DNA of 64,000 bases from Bacteroidota bacterium (GTDB taxonomy: Bacteria; Bacteroidota; Bacteroidia; Cytophagales; Cyclobacteriaceae), in assembly GCA_947470895.1 (NCBI GenBank), contig CANIVF010000003.1, positions 1-64,000 on the forward strand, given 5' to 3'. Both the position numbers and the translations under genes were made by a program. Numbering within the stretch: the stretch's first letter is position 1; every line of letters starts with the position of its first letter. Below, in pieces: positions 56,154-64,000 of the stretch. A model generated the notes under the pieces. It saw only the letters and a program-made list of their open reading frames with translations, did not search any database and was not told where the DNA came from.

Positions 56154-57017
56154 AACTTCTGTCTGAGGAGCAATCTTTTTCACTAACCCTTGTAATACTT
56201 TTCCAGGACCGCACTCAATGAACGTAGTTCCACCATCGTTCACCATATTCTGAACAAGTTGTGTCCAGCGGACGGGTGCCGTTAGTTGATCGATTAAATT
56301 TTTCTTTATGACATTCACATCACTCGATGGAAGTGCGTTTACGTTCTGATACACCGGACAAATTGGTGAAATGAATTTAGTAGAAGCTATGGCCGCTGCT
56401 AACTCTTCTTTAGCCGGTGCCATCAATGGAGAGTGAAATGCTCCTCCAACTTGAAGTGGTAATGCACGCTTAGCACCCGCTGCCTTCATTTTTTCGCAGG
56501 CTATTTCTATTCCTTTCATTGATCCCGAAATCACCAATTGACCGGGACAATTATAATTTGCAGCAACAACTACTTCTTCTGTAATCGAAGCGCAAATCTC
56601 CTCTACCTTCTGATCATCCAAACCTAAAATGGCTGCCATCGTTGATGGGTTAATCTCGCACGCGCGTTGCATGGCAAGAGCGCGATTAAAAACAAGTTGC
56701 AATCCATCTTCAAACGAAATTGTCTTATTCGCCACCAATGCAGAAAATTCACCTAACGAGTGGCCTGCCACCATGTTGGGATGAAGAGCGTCTTGTGATA
56801 ATGCAACCACAACAGAATGAATAAATACAGCCGGCTGTGTCACCTTGGTTTGTTTTAATTCATCAGCACTGCCATTGAACATGATGTCCGAGATCTTGAA
56901 GCCCAGAATTGAATCGGCCTGATCGAATAATGATTTTGCAAGAGCGCTCTTTTCATATAAATCTTTACCCATTCCGGTAAACTGTGCACCCTGGCCAGGA
57001 AAAACAAATGCGTTCAT
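56142..57017 (-). CDS. fabD: Malonyl-CoA:ACP acyltransferase
   Basis: Loads malonyl groups onto acyl carrier protein for fatty-acid synthesis. The protein begins MNAFVFPGQGAQFTGMGKDLYE, has the nucleophile Ser in GHSLGEFSAL, the partner His in GGAFHSPLM, and the C-terminal FIECGPGKVLQGLVKKI. At 291 residues it is normal. It stands alone between folK and the DCC-family gene, with short gaps. Confidence 0.96.
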   Translation of the reverse strand: MNAFVFPGQGAQFTGMGKDLYEKSALAKSLFDQADSILGFKISDIMFNGSADELKQTKVTQPAVFIHSVVVALSQDALHPNMVAGHSLGEFSALVANKTISFEDGLQLVFNRALAMQRACEINPSTMAAILGLDDQKVEEICASITEEVVVAANYNCPGQLVISGSMKGIEIACEKMKAAGAKRALPLQVGGAFHSPLMAPAKEELAAAIASTKFISPICPVYQNVNALPSSDVNVIKKNLIDQLTAPVRWTQLVQNMVNDGGTTFIECGPGKVLQGLVKKIAPQTEVLSI

Positions 57018-57087
57018 AATAATTTGATGATCGTTTAAAATTCGAGTTTACAGGTTCGCCAAGTAAGATCAAAATTTCACAAGGAAA

Positions 57088-57507
57088 TCAATTGACAAAG
57101 CGTGCTTTCATTTCCGGTGTGGGAATCATACACTCCTCTTTTTTACCAAACCAGCAGTAACGATTTTTAGCAATCCAATCGTAGATAAAATCGCGAATCA
57201 CCAAAGGCACTATTTTAAAGGCATACATGCCTGGCCATAATCCGTTCAGCATGCGCGCAATCTCTAATACCGCATTGCTTTTTTTAAACAAATGACCGTT
57301 CTTGATGAGTAAAACACTATTAAGAGCCGATGGCGGGAGTTTGAATCGCCTCATTTGTTCTGCTCCATATTCAGATTGAAGTGAGGCAAATCTCAATTTT
57401 GCATGCGGATCTCGTTTGATGATAAAAAGAACAGAACCGTTGCACAGATTGCACACGCCATCAAACAGGACTATGGGTTTGTCATCTAGCGCACGATCTG
57501 CAGCCAT
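57088..57507 (-). CDS. DCC-family thiol-disulfide oxidoreductase-like protein (DUF393)
   Basis: The 139 residues show the family name motif: PIVLFDGVCNLCNGSVLFIIKRDPHAKLRFASLQS, in which the D-x-x-C-x-x-C pair (Cys18-type position after LFDGV) is typical of DUF393. The later ALNSVLLIKNGHLFKKSNAVLEIARML fits the same family. A thioredoxin-like redox role is presumed but not shown. Its start overlaps the end of the large T9SS-sorted protein gene by 22 bases, suggesting co-transcription. Confidence 0.88.
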   Translation of the reverse strand: MAADRALDDKPIVLFDGVCNLCNGSVLFIIKRDPHAKLRFASLQSEYGAEQMRRFKLPPSALNSVLLIKNGHLFKKSNAVLEIARMLNGLWPGMYAFKIVPLVIRDFIYDWIAKNRYCWFGKKEECMIPTPEMKARFVN

Positions 57508-60380
57508 CCTTTAATTATTTGTCTTTGGTTTTTGGGATCTACAACATCAAATATTACTTCGGCACTATAGTAGTATACTCCAGAAGAAAGCTCCTTACCT
57601 CCACTATCGCGACCATCCCAATCTATAAAAATATTATTTTCACTACCCGACTCGTAGGTGAACACATCTTTGCCCCAACGATTATAAATAGAAATACTCA
57701 CTTTATTAACAAATCGGGCACAGCGTCTCTTCAAATCTTCAAAATCCACCGGGGCACCACATGGACCCAGTCCATCTTCATCAACACTTACGCGATCGCT
57801 GAATGCACTGAACAACTCATTGCAACCATCTCCATTGGGAGTAAACACGTTTGGCAATTCATAGTATGGGCAGTTGTCAAAGCAGAACGGCTCACTAAAT
57901 GCACTCACGTTTCCTGCACGATCTACTGATCTGATCTTATAACAACCTGCAAATGATGGTAAGTTCGCATCAATAAAAAACGTATCTCGGACCAATGGAA
58001 TTTCTAAAGAATCAAAAATTCCATCTACCGTACTGCTTTTGTAAATCCGATAACCTTGGATGTCCTCCCTGCAAGCAGCATCAGCAGGGCGGTTCCATGT
58101 GATTGTGTTACTGAACACATTGGCACCGCACGAAAAATTTTGAAAATATTCTTCGCAATCCAATCCTTCAATGGCCAGCGTAGGTGTGCACGGAGGGACA
58201 TTATCATTAGGGCGGGCACAGACGATTTGCGAAAAGTTAATTAATGGTTCATCAATGAGAGGATTGCCATAAGCACCGCGCGTCATTACCCGATAGCAAT
58301 AGGTTTCTGTTTCCTTCAAACCTTCATCTACATAATTGAATTTCTCCTGATTTACATCTACGCTATCAAACAATACCATTTGTCCTTCGGTGGCATTGGC
58401 AGGCCCACGATAAATCAAATGTCTTGGATAATCCTGAGTTTGATTAGACCAAGGCACATCTGCATTCCATGATAAAGCTATCTGCAAAAATTGCGGGCTT
58501 GCCTCTAATCTCACTGTAGAGGCTGTTGGTGATGTGTCGATCTTAGTTCCGTTGTTGTCATAAGCAACCACACGGTAATTATAAACCGTTTCCTGAGTGT
58601 TTAACCCGGAATCCACAAACGTAGTGTCGACCCGTTTACCAGGGAAAGCAGGCGATAGTCTGATATCACCACTGAAGCCTTCAGCACGAAAAACTTCATA
58701 TTGATAAGGTGGTGGAAATTGAATTTTATCAGCCTCAAAAGGTGTCCTCCACTTTATGGAAACCAGACCTGTGGTTCTATTCGTAACATCCACGGATACA
58801 TTGGTGATCACAGGTGCATCTGCCAAAATAGGAAGAATGCATACTTCCTGAGAAACATAACTTTCTCCACCACCCGGCAACGGAAAAATGGCAACTAATC
58901 GGTAACAATACTGAGCACCCACGGCCAAACCTTTTCCATTGTTAGTATCATTATACAAATTGCCTGAGATCGGAACGTCAGCAATTTTAGAGTATCCCAA
59001 AAAGTCAGGCATACCGGTGAAGCATTCGGGTGGCGTATAGGCAAATTGATCCACTCTTCGCCATACTTGCATGGTGATTGCATTCACCTTACACTTGTAA
59101 TTCTCCCATTCAAGTTTAACGGATCGGGTGCCTAAATTAACAACCGGAGGTTTCCAATTTGGTGCAGGGCCAACAACACGAATGTTCCATGTTTTGAATT
59201 GAACCAAGGTGGGTCCATTCTTAGATCGGTCACTGATTTTAAACACTACCTGATAGGGTTGTTCCTTAACGTGATCACAAGTAGTTGCCCAGGAAAAACT
59301 CAACTTCCCTTTAAGAGAAGGCGATGTGAATTGAAATTTGGGAGGATTTGGAGAAAATGTAGCTGGCGATGGATTAATGGTAAATACCTGTGAGAATGCT
59401 TCAATCTTTACGCTATCGTAATCAGGATCGAAACCAAAAATATCCTCATTAATAATTGTTCCTGCTTCAACACAGATATCTTCAGGAACTTCCAATTCCG
59501 GCCTTTGATTGAGGCAGTCTTCAATAATAATTTGCATATCGCGCACCACGTAGCCAATCTGCAGCCACACACCATTAACTTTTCTCCACTCTTTTATAAG
59601 GAAAGCTATATTGTACTCGCCTGCCGCACCCGGTGCATCCCATAGCAAGGTACCCGTGGTGGGGTTAATTCTGAATGTAGGCGCTCCATTGGCATTTTCA
59701 TTAGCAGAGCCATAATCTAAGCCTGCATAAAAATCCCTGGCATTAGGATCCTGATATCCGTTTACAAAAACACCCTTATCTCTTTTTGGTATTGCCAATT
59801 CATAGGAAATACTATCTCCATCAGGATCATAAGCTCCTGCATTATGATAGAATGCTGATCCTGTGCATCCTTTGTCAATGGGAGGCACCAGTAAACGCGG
59901 TGTGTTACTGCAGCCTAAAAAAGGGTCTATGATGATTTGGGTTTCAACATAAAACCGTGTTTCCACCGAGTTGGACATATTCAGAATACCAGCATTGCGA
60001 TTAGCTTCAAGGTAGCTGATTACATATTTTCCGGGGCCACCAAAGGTGTGTGTAGTCGTGAAGGAAACAGTTCCTACTTCGGGCCCCAAATCAGGTCTTC
60101 GTGTATTGTCAATGGAAGGAGTGTTTAATGGCTTGCTGCCATCTCCAAAATCCAAAATACCATCACCGAATTTTATCGGTGATCCCAAATCAGTGTAAAC
60201 TGTAATAGTGATTTTAAAGGTGAGATCAGTACAACTTACGCGTTCCAACGTAATCTCGCCAGCGCGCAAGTGCGTGGCATTGGCACCTATAGATAAAAAT
60301 AAGGTGGCGAAGAGTACCCCAAAGAGAAAACGTAATAAATATGGTTTTACTTTCTTATTCATGCTATGACTATCCTTCAA
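57486..60380 (-). CDS. Large secreted protein with T9SS type B (gliding-associated) C-terminal domain
   Basis: The 964-residue protein has a signal peptide (residues about 1-35, after an MKDSHSMNKK start), Ig/PKD-like and fibronectin type III-like domains (for example TGLVSIKWRTPFEADKIQFPPPYQYEVFRAE), and a C-terminal type IX sorting domain. That domain starts LPNVFTPNGDGCNELF, continues ISIYNRWGKDVFTYES and ends SSGVYYYSAEV...KGWLQIVR, the pattern called gliding motility-associated or CHU_C. It is therefore exported across the outer membrane and held at the surface. Many Cys pairs in the FN3 part may form disulfides. The role is unknown; adhesion is plausible. The second in-frame ATG (MNKKVKP) may be the true start. 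Confidence 0.9.
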   Translation of the reverse strand: MKDSHSMNKKVKPYLLRFLFGVLFATLFLSIGANATHLRAGEITLERVSCTDLTFKITITVYTDLGSPIKFGDGILDFGDGSKPLNTPSIDNTRRPDLGPEVGTVSFTTTHTFGGPGKYVISYLEANRNAGILNMSNSVETRFYVETQIIIDPFLGCSNTPRLLVPPIDKGCTGSAFYHNAGAYDPDGDSISYELAIPKRDKGVFVNGYQDPNARDFYAGLDYGSANENANGAPTFRINPTTGTLLWDAPGAAGEYNIAFLIKEWRKVNGVWLQIGYVVRDMQIIIEDCLNQRPELEVPEDICVEAGTIINEDIFGFDPDYDSVKIEAFSQVFTINPSPATFSPNPPKFQFTSPSLKGKLSFSWATTCDHVKEQPYQVVFKISDRSKNGPTLVQFKTWNIRVVGPAPNWKPPVVNLGTRSVKLEWENYKCKVNAITMQVWRRVDQFAYTPPECFTGMPDFLGYSKIADVPISGNLYNDTNNGKGLAVGAQYCYRLVAIFPLPGGGESYVSQEVCILPILADAPVITNVSVDVTNRTTGLVSIKWRTPFEADKIQFPPPYQYEVFRAEGFSGDIRLSPAFPGKRVDTTFVDSGLNTQETVYNYRVVAYDNNGTKIDTSPTASTVRLEASPQFLQIALSWNADVPWSNQTQDYPRHLIYRGPANATEGQMVLFDSVDVNQEKFNYVDEGLKETETYCYRVMTRGAYGNPLIDEPLINFSQIVCARPNDNVPPCTPTLAIEGLDCEEYFQNFSCGANVFSNTITWNRPADAACREDIQGYRIYKSSTVDGIFDSLEIPLVRDTFFIDANLPSFAGCYKIRSVDRAGNVSAFSEPFCFDNCPYYELPNVFTPNGDGCNELFSAFSDRVSVDEDGLGPCGAPVDFEDLKRRCARFVNKVSISIYNRWGKDVFTYESGSENNIFIDWDGRDSGGKELSSGVYYYSAEVIFDVVDPKNQRQIIKGWLQIVR

Positions 60381-60549
60381 AATAAAACACCTAAGAAAGG
60401 GAATAGGTTACAAGTAACGACAATTTGTGAGTCCTAAAAAGCCTTTTCAATCAGATAAACGACAATTTGTTTAAAATATTGGAGATTGGTTTACAATTAA
60501 CAATTGCGATTATATTGCAATAAAATTTAATTTCCGTGTTGATAGAATT

Positions 60550-60798
60550 ATGAGAGTCGTTGGAGAGATACCACATCCACAGTTAAAAATCACAATTTTT
60601 AATTGGAATAACCGATATTTGATCAAATTGGAAGCTGGTTCTTTTGAGCAGACCTTTAAAGTCAGCGAATTTGATGTGACCTCTGAAGAGGAAGTGAGAA
60701 ATATGGTTGACTCTGAATTTTTAAAGGAGGCTGAGGCTCGATTCAATGACATGTCCCAGTCCCTACAAAAATCTCAACAAAGAAATAACCTATTTTAA
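60550..60798 (+). CDS. Small conserved protein of unknown function
   Basis: 82 residues, without signal or membrane segment. The sequence MRVVGEIPHPQLKITIFNWNNRYLIKLEAGSF is of a kind I recognise as widespread and uncharacterised in Bacteroidota; the C-terminal half (EEEVRNMVDSEFLKEAEARFNDMSQSLQKS) is a charged helix. It is followed after 62 bases by the acyltransferase and gpsA genes in the same direction, so a link to lipid synthesis or cell growth is possible. No function can be given. Confidence 0.78.
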   Translation: MRVVGEIPHPQLKITIFNWNNRYLIKLEAGSFEQTFKVSEFDVTSEEEVRNMVDSEFLKEAEARFNDMSQSLQKSQQRNNLF

Positions 60799-60860
60799 CC
60801 AGTCCGTGTAATGCAAAGACAGCAATTAACTTTAGCCCCCCATTTGGATTTACAATTGTG

Positions 60861-62555
60861 ATGGAGATACTGGAAGAAAAGAAAAATAAGAATAAACCAT
60901 ATAAACCAATATTGGATGGAATTCCTGATTGGCCAGTATATCAGCTTAGTAAAAACAGAAAGGAATTTGTTGAGGAAGTTGCTTGTAAATCCATTGAACG
61001 GATAAGGGAACTACGCACGACACGCAAGCAACTCATTGATGAATTGGAAGCCACTGTTTACCGGGAGCAAAATCGCATCAAACGAAATCGCTGGCGTGTA
61101 GATCCAAAAGACGACTCTAAGTTTTGGTCAGATGTTAAAAAGGATCTGATTGAGGCAAGCACGAAAACCGATGACTCAGATAAGACACTTGAGGAAATAC
61201 TCAAGCGCATAGTTATGCGCTATGCCAATGAAATAGCTGGTAGCTTCAAGCCAAACTCTTATCGTGTTACCCGCGAGTTGATCAAATTCTGGTTTGCCCG
61301 CCTCCTCAATGGAGCCCGGGTAAAAAAATTCGGGGCCTTCTTTAGAAATCAATATACGCTACGGGATAAAATTCAAATCGTAGGAAAAGTAAAGCTTCTA
61401 AGAAAACTGGCTAAGAAAGGTACTGTAGTAATGGTGCCCACTCATTTTAGCAACCTGGATTCCATTTTGATAGGTTGGGTTATCCATTCACTGGGCCTGC
61501 CAGCATTTATTTATGGCGCAGGCCTCAATCTTTTCAACATAAAGATTTTTGCCTACTTCATGAACAGTTTAGGGGCATACAAAGTAGATCGCAGGAAGAA
61601 GAATCTTCCTTACCTTGAAACATTGAAAATGTACTCTAACCTGGCCATTCAAAAAGGTGCTCATAGTATATTTTTCCCGGGAGGCACACGGTCGCGATCC
61701 GGTCTAATTGAAAAACAGCTCAAGTTGGGGTTGCTCAGCACGGCTATTGAAGCACAACGTAATCTCTATTTTGAAAATCCTAATGCCACGGAGGTGCGGA
61801 AGATTTTCATTGTGCCCGTTACGCTTAACTATAATTTCGTTTTAGAGGCACCTGATCTTATCGAGGACTATCTTCATGTAAAAGGTCAGGATAAATACTT
61901 TCCCGAACAGGATAAGTATGGCAGTATGCAACTCCTCACATTCCTTTTCAAGTTTTTCACCAAAGGTTCTAACATTTCTGTTTCCATTGGGTCTGCACTG
62001 GATGTATTAGGCAACTACGTAGATGAGGAAGGGCATAGCATCGATAATCAGGGGCGCTTGATTCATACGAAAGACTATTTCATTTCAAGCGGGCAAATTT
62101 CGGAAGACAAACAACGTGAAGATGAATATACCCGCATGTTGAGTCAGAAGATTGTGAGCGAGTATCACCGCATCAATCGCGTATTTGCCAGTCACCTTGC
62201 GGCCTTTGTGGCTTTCGAAATGTGGCAACAGAAATTTCCTAAGCTCGATCTGTTCGGCCTGCTCCGTTTGCCCGAAGAAGATCTTGAACTTGATTATGCA
62301 GAGTTTCGCGATACATTCAAGCGGGTGCGTAAAAGAATTTACGAGCTCAATGATGAAGGTAAATTGTATTTCGCTACACATCTGAAAGGTAAAGTGGATA
62401 ATGTGCTCAAGACAGGAATCGAGAACGTGGGTATATTTCATTTGAAGCGCCCGCTCTTGCTTAACAAGAAAGGAAACATCATCACAAAAGACCTTACCGT
62501 ACTCTACTACTACCACAACAGGCTGGTTGGCTATGACCTCGAGCAGTTTATCTGA
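60861..62555 (+). CDS. PlsB/PlsC-like glycerolipid acyltransferase
   Basis: The 565-residue protein carries an acyltransferase domain with the H-x4-D motif in VPTHFSNLDSILIGW (about residue 195), and later SLGAYKVDRRKKNLPYL and FFPGGTRSRSG, the variant of the EGTRSRSG substrate loop with Gly for Glu. The long N-terminal (1-150, helical) and C-terminal parts are more like glycerol-3-phosphate acyltransferase PlsB than short PlsC. I chose ATG 60861; GTG lies just upstream. The gpsA gene overlaps its end by 23 bases, which supports a joint role: gpsA makes glycerol 3-phosphate and this enzyme acylates it. Confidence 0.85.
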   Translation: MEILEEKKNKNKPYKPILDGIPDWPVYQLSKNRKEFVEEVACKSIERIRELRTTRKQLIDELEATVYREQNRIKRNRWRVDPKDDSKFWSDVKKDLIEASTKTDDSDKTLEEILKRIVMRYANEIAGSFKPNSYRVTRELIKFWFARLLNGARVKKFGAFFRNQYTLRDKIQIVGKVKLLRKLAKKGTVVMVPTHFSNLDSILIGWVIHSLGLPAFIYGAGLNLFNIKIFAYFMNSLGAYKVDRRKKNLPYLETLKMYSNLAIQKGAHSIFFPGGTRSRSGLIEKQLKLGLLSTAIEAQRNLYFENPNATEVRKIFIVPVTLNYNFVLEAPDLIEDYLHVKGQDKYFPEQDKYGSMQLLTFLFKFFTKGSNISVSIGSALDVLGNYVDEEGHSIDNQGRLIHTKDYFISSGQISEDKQREDEYTRMLSQKIVSEYHRINRVFASHLAAFVAFEMWQQKFPKLDLFGLLRLPEEDLELDYAEFRDTFKRVRKRIYELNDEGKLYFATHLKGKVDNVLKTGIENVGIFHLKRPLLLNKKGNIITKDLTVLYYYHNRLVGYDLEQFI

Positions 62556-63588
62556 CAAGCCAGTTGGGGTAATCGGTGCCGGAAATTTTGGTTCTGTCAT
62601 TGCGAATATTCTGGCCTTGAACAGGCGAGTCATCTTGTATGCGCGTGATGAGGCTGTTGTGAACTCCATTTTAAATACCCGGGTTCACCGTGGTTATCCG
62701 ATGAGCCATCATGTTGAGCCCACCAGCGATATGGCTTACCTGGCTTCTCATTGCGATGTTATTTTTCCGATGGTGCCATCCGCACACTTTCGTGAGATGA
62801 TGAAAAAATTATCCCCATATCTTCATCCCTATCACATCTTAATTCATGGAACGAAAGGATTTGATATCACGCTTCCGGAAGGCCAAACCATTGAGAGCGT
62901 TTCAAAACTCACTCGCGAACAAGTGAAGACGATGAGTGAAGTGATAAAAGAAGAAAGTGTAGTGGTTCGGGTAGGTTGCCTTGCAGGACCCAACTTGGCA
63001 AAAGAACTAGCGCAACGGCAACCCGGGGCTACAGTAGTTGCCAGTCATTTTAATGAAGTGATTCAGATCGGAAAAAAGTTACTGCGCAATGATCGCTTTC
63101 AGGTTTATGAAAACAATGATATTGTAGGTGTTGAAATTGCGGGAGTATTAAAAAATATCATTGCGATTGCATCTGGTGCATTGAGTGGGTTAGGTTACGG
63201 TGAAAACGCTAAGGGGTTGTTGATCAGCCGGGGTGCTGTTGAAATGGTCTACTTGGGTCGTGCGCTTGGAGGAGACCTAAAAGCATTTTTAGGTGTGGCT
63301 GGTATCGGAGATTTGGTAACTACCTGTAACAGCCCTATGAGTCGGAATTTTACTGTTGGGTATCGCCTTGCCAAAGGAGAAAAACTCGAGGCCATATTAG
63401 CCGACATGACAGAAATTGCTGAGGGTGTGAACACCGTACGCATTGCAAAAAAATGCGCTGACCATTATAAAGTTCGTGCACTCATCACCGATAGGCTCTA
63501 CAAAGTTTTGTTTGAAGGAATGACCGTTGAAGAAGCTCTTGAGTTCTTGATGAGATATCCTCTTAACGTGGATATTGATTTTCTATAA
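62533..63588 (+). CDS. gpsA: NAD(P)-dependent glycerol-3-phosphate dehydrogenase
   Basis: Reduces dihydroxyacetone phosphate to glycerol 3-phosphate for phospholipid synthesis. The Rossmann motif is VGVIGAGNFGSVIANIL near the start. The family segments HGTKGFDI, GCLAGPNLAKELAQRQPGATVVAS and the catalytic Lys in VEIAGVLKNIIAIASG follow, and then GIGDLVTTCNSPMSRNFTVGYRLAKG. I chose ATG 62533 (an in-frame TTG lies 6 bases upstream). The gene is convergent with the HIT gene, with a gap of 2 bases. Confidence 0.95.
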   Translation: MTSSSLSDKPVGVIGAGNFGSVIANILALNRRVILYARDEAVVNSILNTRVHRGYPMSHHVEPTSDMAYLASHCDVIFPMVPSAHFREMMKKLSPYLHPYHILIHGTKGFDITLPEGQTIESVSKLTREQVKTMSEVIKEESVVVRVGCLAGPNLAKELAQRQPGATVVASHFNEVIQIGKKLLRNDRFQVYENNDIVGVEIAGVLKNIIAIASGALSGLGYGENAKGLLISRGAVEMVYLGRALGGDLKAFLGVAGIGDLVTTCNSPMSRNFTVGYRLAKGEKLEAILADMTEIAEGVNTVRIAKKCADHYKVRALITDRLYKVLFEGMTVEEALEFLMRYPLNVDIDFL

Positions 63589-63590
63589 AA

Positions 63591-63983
63591 CTATAATTTC
63601 GAACAAATTGCTTTTGCCACTTTCTCCAAATCCTCTTTGGAAGGAGAAAGTTTAGGTCGCGTAAAGTTAATATCACCCATACTATTCATAGGAACTAAGT
63701 GAATGTGAGTATGGGGTACTTCTAAGCCAATAACAGCAACACCAATTCGCTTACACGAAATTGTTTTCTTCATAGCAATGGCAATTTTTTTTGCAAACAC
63801 CATCATATCTGCCAATAAGGTGTCATCCAGATCAAAAATGTAGGAAACCTCTTGCTTGGGAACAATCAACACATGTCCTTCCACTAACGGCATAACATCT
63901 AAGAAAGCAATAAAGCGATCGTCTTCAGCAACAATGTGGGCTGGTATCTCGCGGTTAATTATTCTTGTAAATATGCTGACCAT
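63591..63983 (-). CDS. HIT family protein (Hint-like)
   Basis: A 130-residue histidine-triad protein. It begins SIFTRIINREIPAHIVAEDDRFIAFLDVMPLVEGHVLIVPK and carries the triad PHTHIHLVPMN with the catalytic central His. Members hydrolyse nucleoside phosphoramidates or AMP adducts. At this length and with this N-terminus it belongs to the Hint/HinT branch. The window ends 17 bases upstream of its start. Confidence 0.93.
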   Translation of the reverse strand: MVSIFTRIINREIPAHIVAEDDRFIAFLDVMPLVEGHVLIVPKQEVSYIFDLDDTLLADMMVFAKKIAIAMKKTISCKRIGVAVIGLEVPHTHIHLVPMNSMGDINFTRPKLSPSKEDLEKVAKAICSKL

Positions 63984-64000
63984 AACAATTAACTAAGCCC

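Noticed and set aside
60481-60549. ATTGC/GCAAT inverted repeat as a second copy of the susC operator
   Set aside because: The halves are separated by nine AT-rich bases and lack the central CG, so it does not match the palindrome at 13945.
1-64000. Insertion sequence or prophage as cause of the sugar-locus damage
   Set aside because: I found no transposase, integrase, terminal inverted repeats or target duplication near the broken genes or elsewhere in the window.

Overview
The window looks like chromosome from a member of the Bacteroidota, most likely of the order Cytophagales. The signs are a SusC/SusD pair, a type IX secretion (type B, CHU_C-like) sorting domain, PorT-like barrels, Bacteroidota-type promoters (TTTG, a spacer of about 17-19, TAnnTTTG) ahead of both tRNA genes, very few Shine-Dalgarno sequences, and moderate GC with AT-rich intergenic DNA. 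I name no genus. REGION 1 (1-14 kb, minus strand) is a polysaccharide utilisation locus: SusC and SusD, then a 901-residue lipoprotein of probable alpha/alpha-barrel type, an exported GH94-like protein, a GH116 enzyme and a lipoprotein with an internal duplication, all tightly packed. A LacI-type palindrome lies upstream of susC. REGION 2 (14-21.2 kb) fits non-phosphorylating L-fucose (or L-rhamnose) catabolism: FAH-family diketo-acid hydrolase and SDR on the minus strand; truncated AraC, second SDR, FucP-type permease and lutABC on the plus strand. The inferred scheme is sugar uptake, oxidation, cleavage of the 2,4-diketo acid to pyruvate and L-lactate, and lactate oxidation by LutABC. The lactonase and sugar-acid dehydratase are not in the window. 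Several genes here are damaged: susC and the FAH gene are each split by a frameshift, the AraC gene has lost its sensor half, and one SDR has Asn where the catalytic Lys is expected. Away from this stretch I saw no damaged genes. REGION 3 (21.6-40.7 kb) is mostly core: tRNA-Arg(ACG), two outer-membrane barrels, an enoyl-CoA hydratase/isomerase, a PAP2-like membrane protein, rpoN, asnS, a universal stress protein, an M28 peptidase with PDZ domain, a VCBS plus PVC-type cytochrome pair, ppc, a DUF4136 lipoprotein, tRNA-Gln(TTG), prs, rplY and pth. REGION 4 (40.7-53 kb) holds a 1391-residue exported propeller-caspase protein, a sulfur module (SQR-like flavoprotein, DsrC/TusE-like and DsrE-like proteins), a Tat-exported propeller, metG and a TPR histidine kinase. 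REGION 5 (53.0-53.6 kb) is a compact operon of three very short exported-peptide genes. Two of them are tandem paralogues whose mature 22-residue part is identical in protein and differs in DNA only at three synonymous sites. It ends in a strong terminator and is divergent from the histidine kinase. REGION 6 (53.8-64 kb) has sppA, folK, fabD, a DCC-family protein, a large T9SS-sorted protein, a small conserved protein, a PlsB-like acyltransferase, gpsA and a HIT protein. The most unusual items are the small-peptide operon, the exported GH94-like protein whose phosphate-binding positions look substituted, and the cluster of lesions in the sugar locus.
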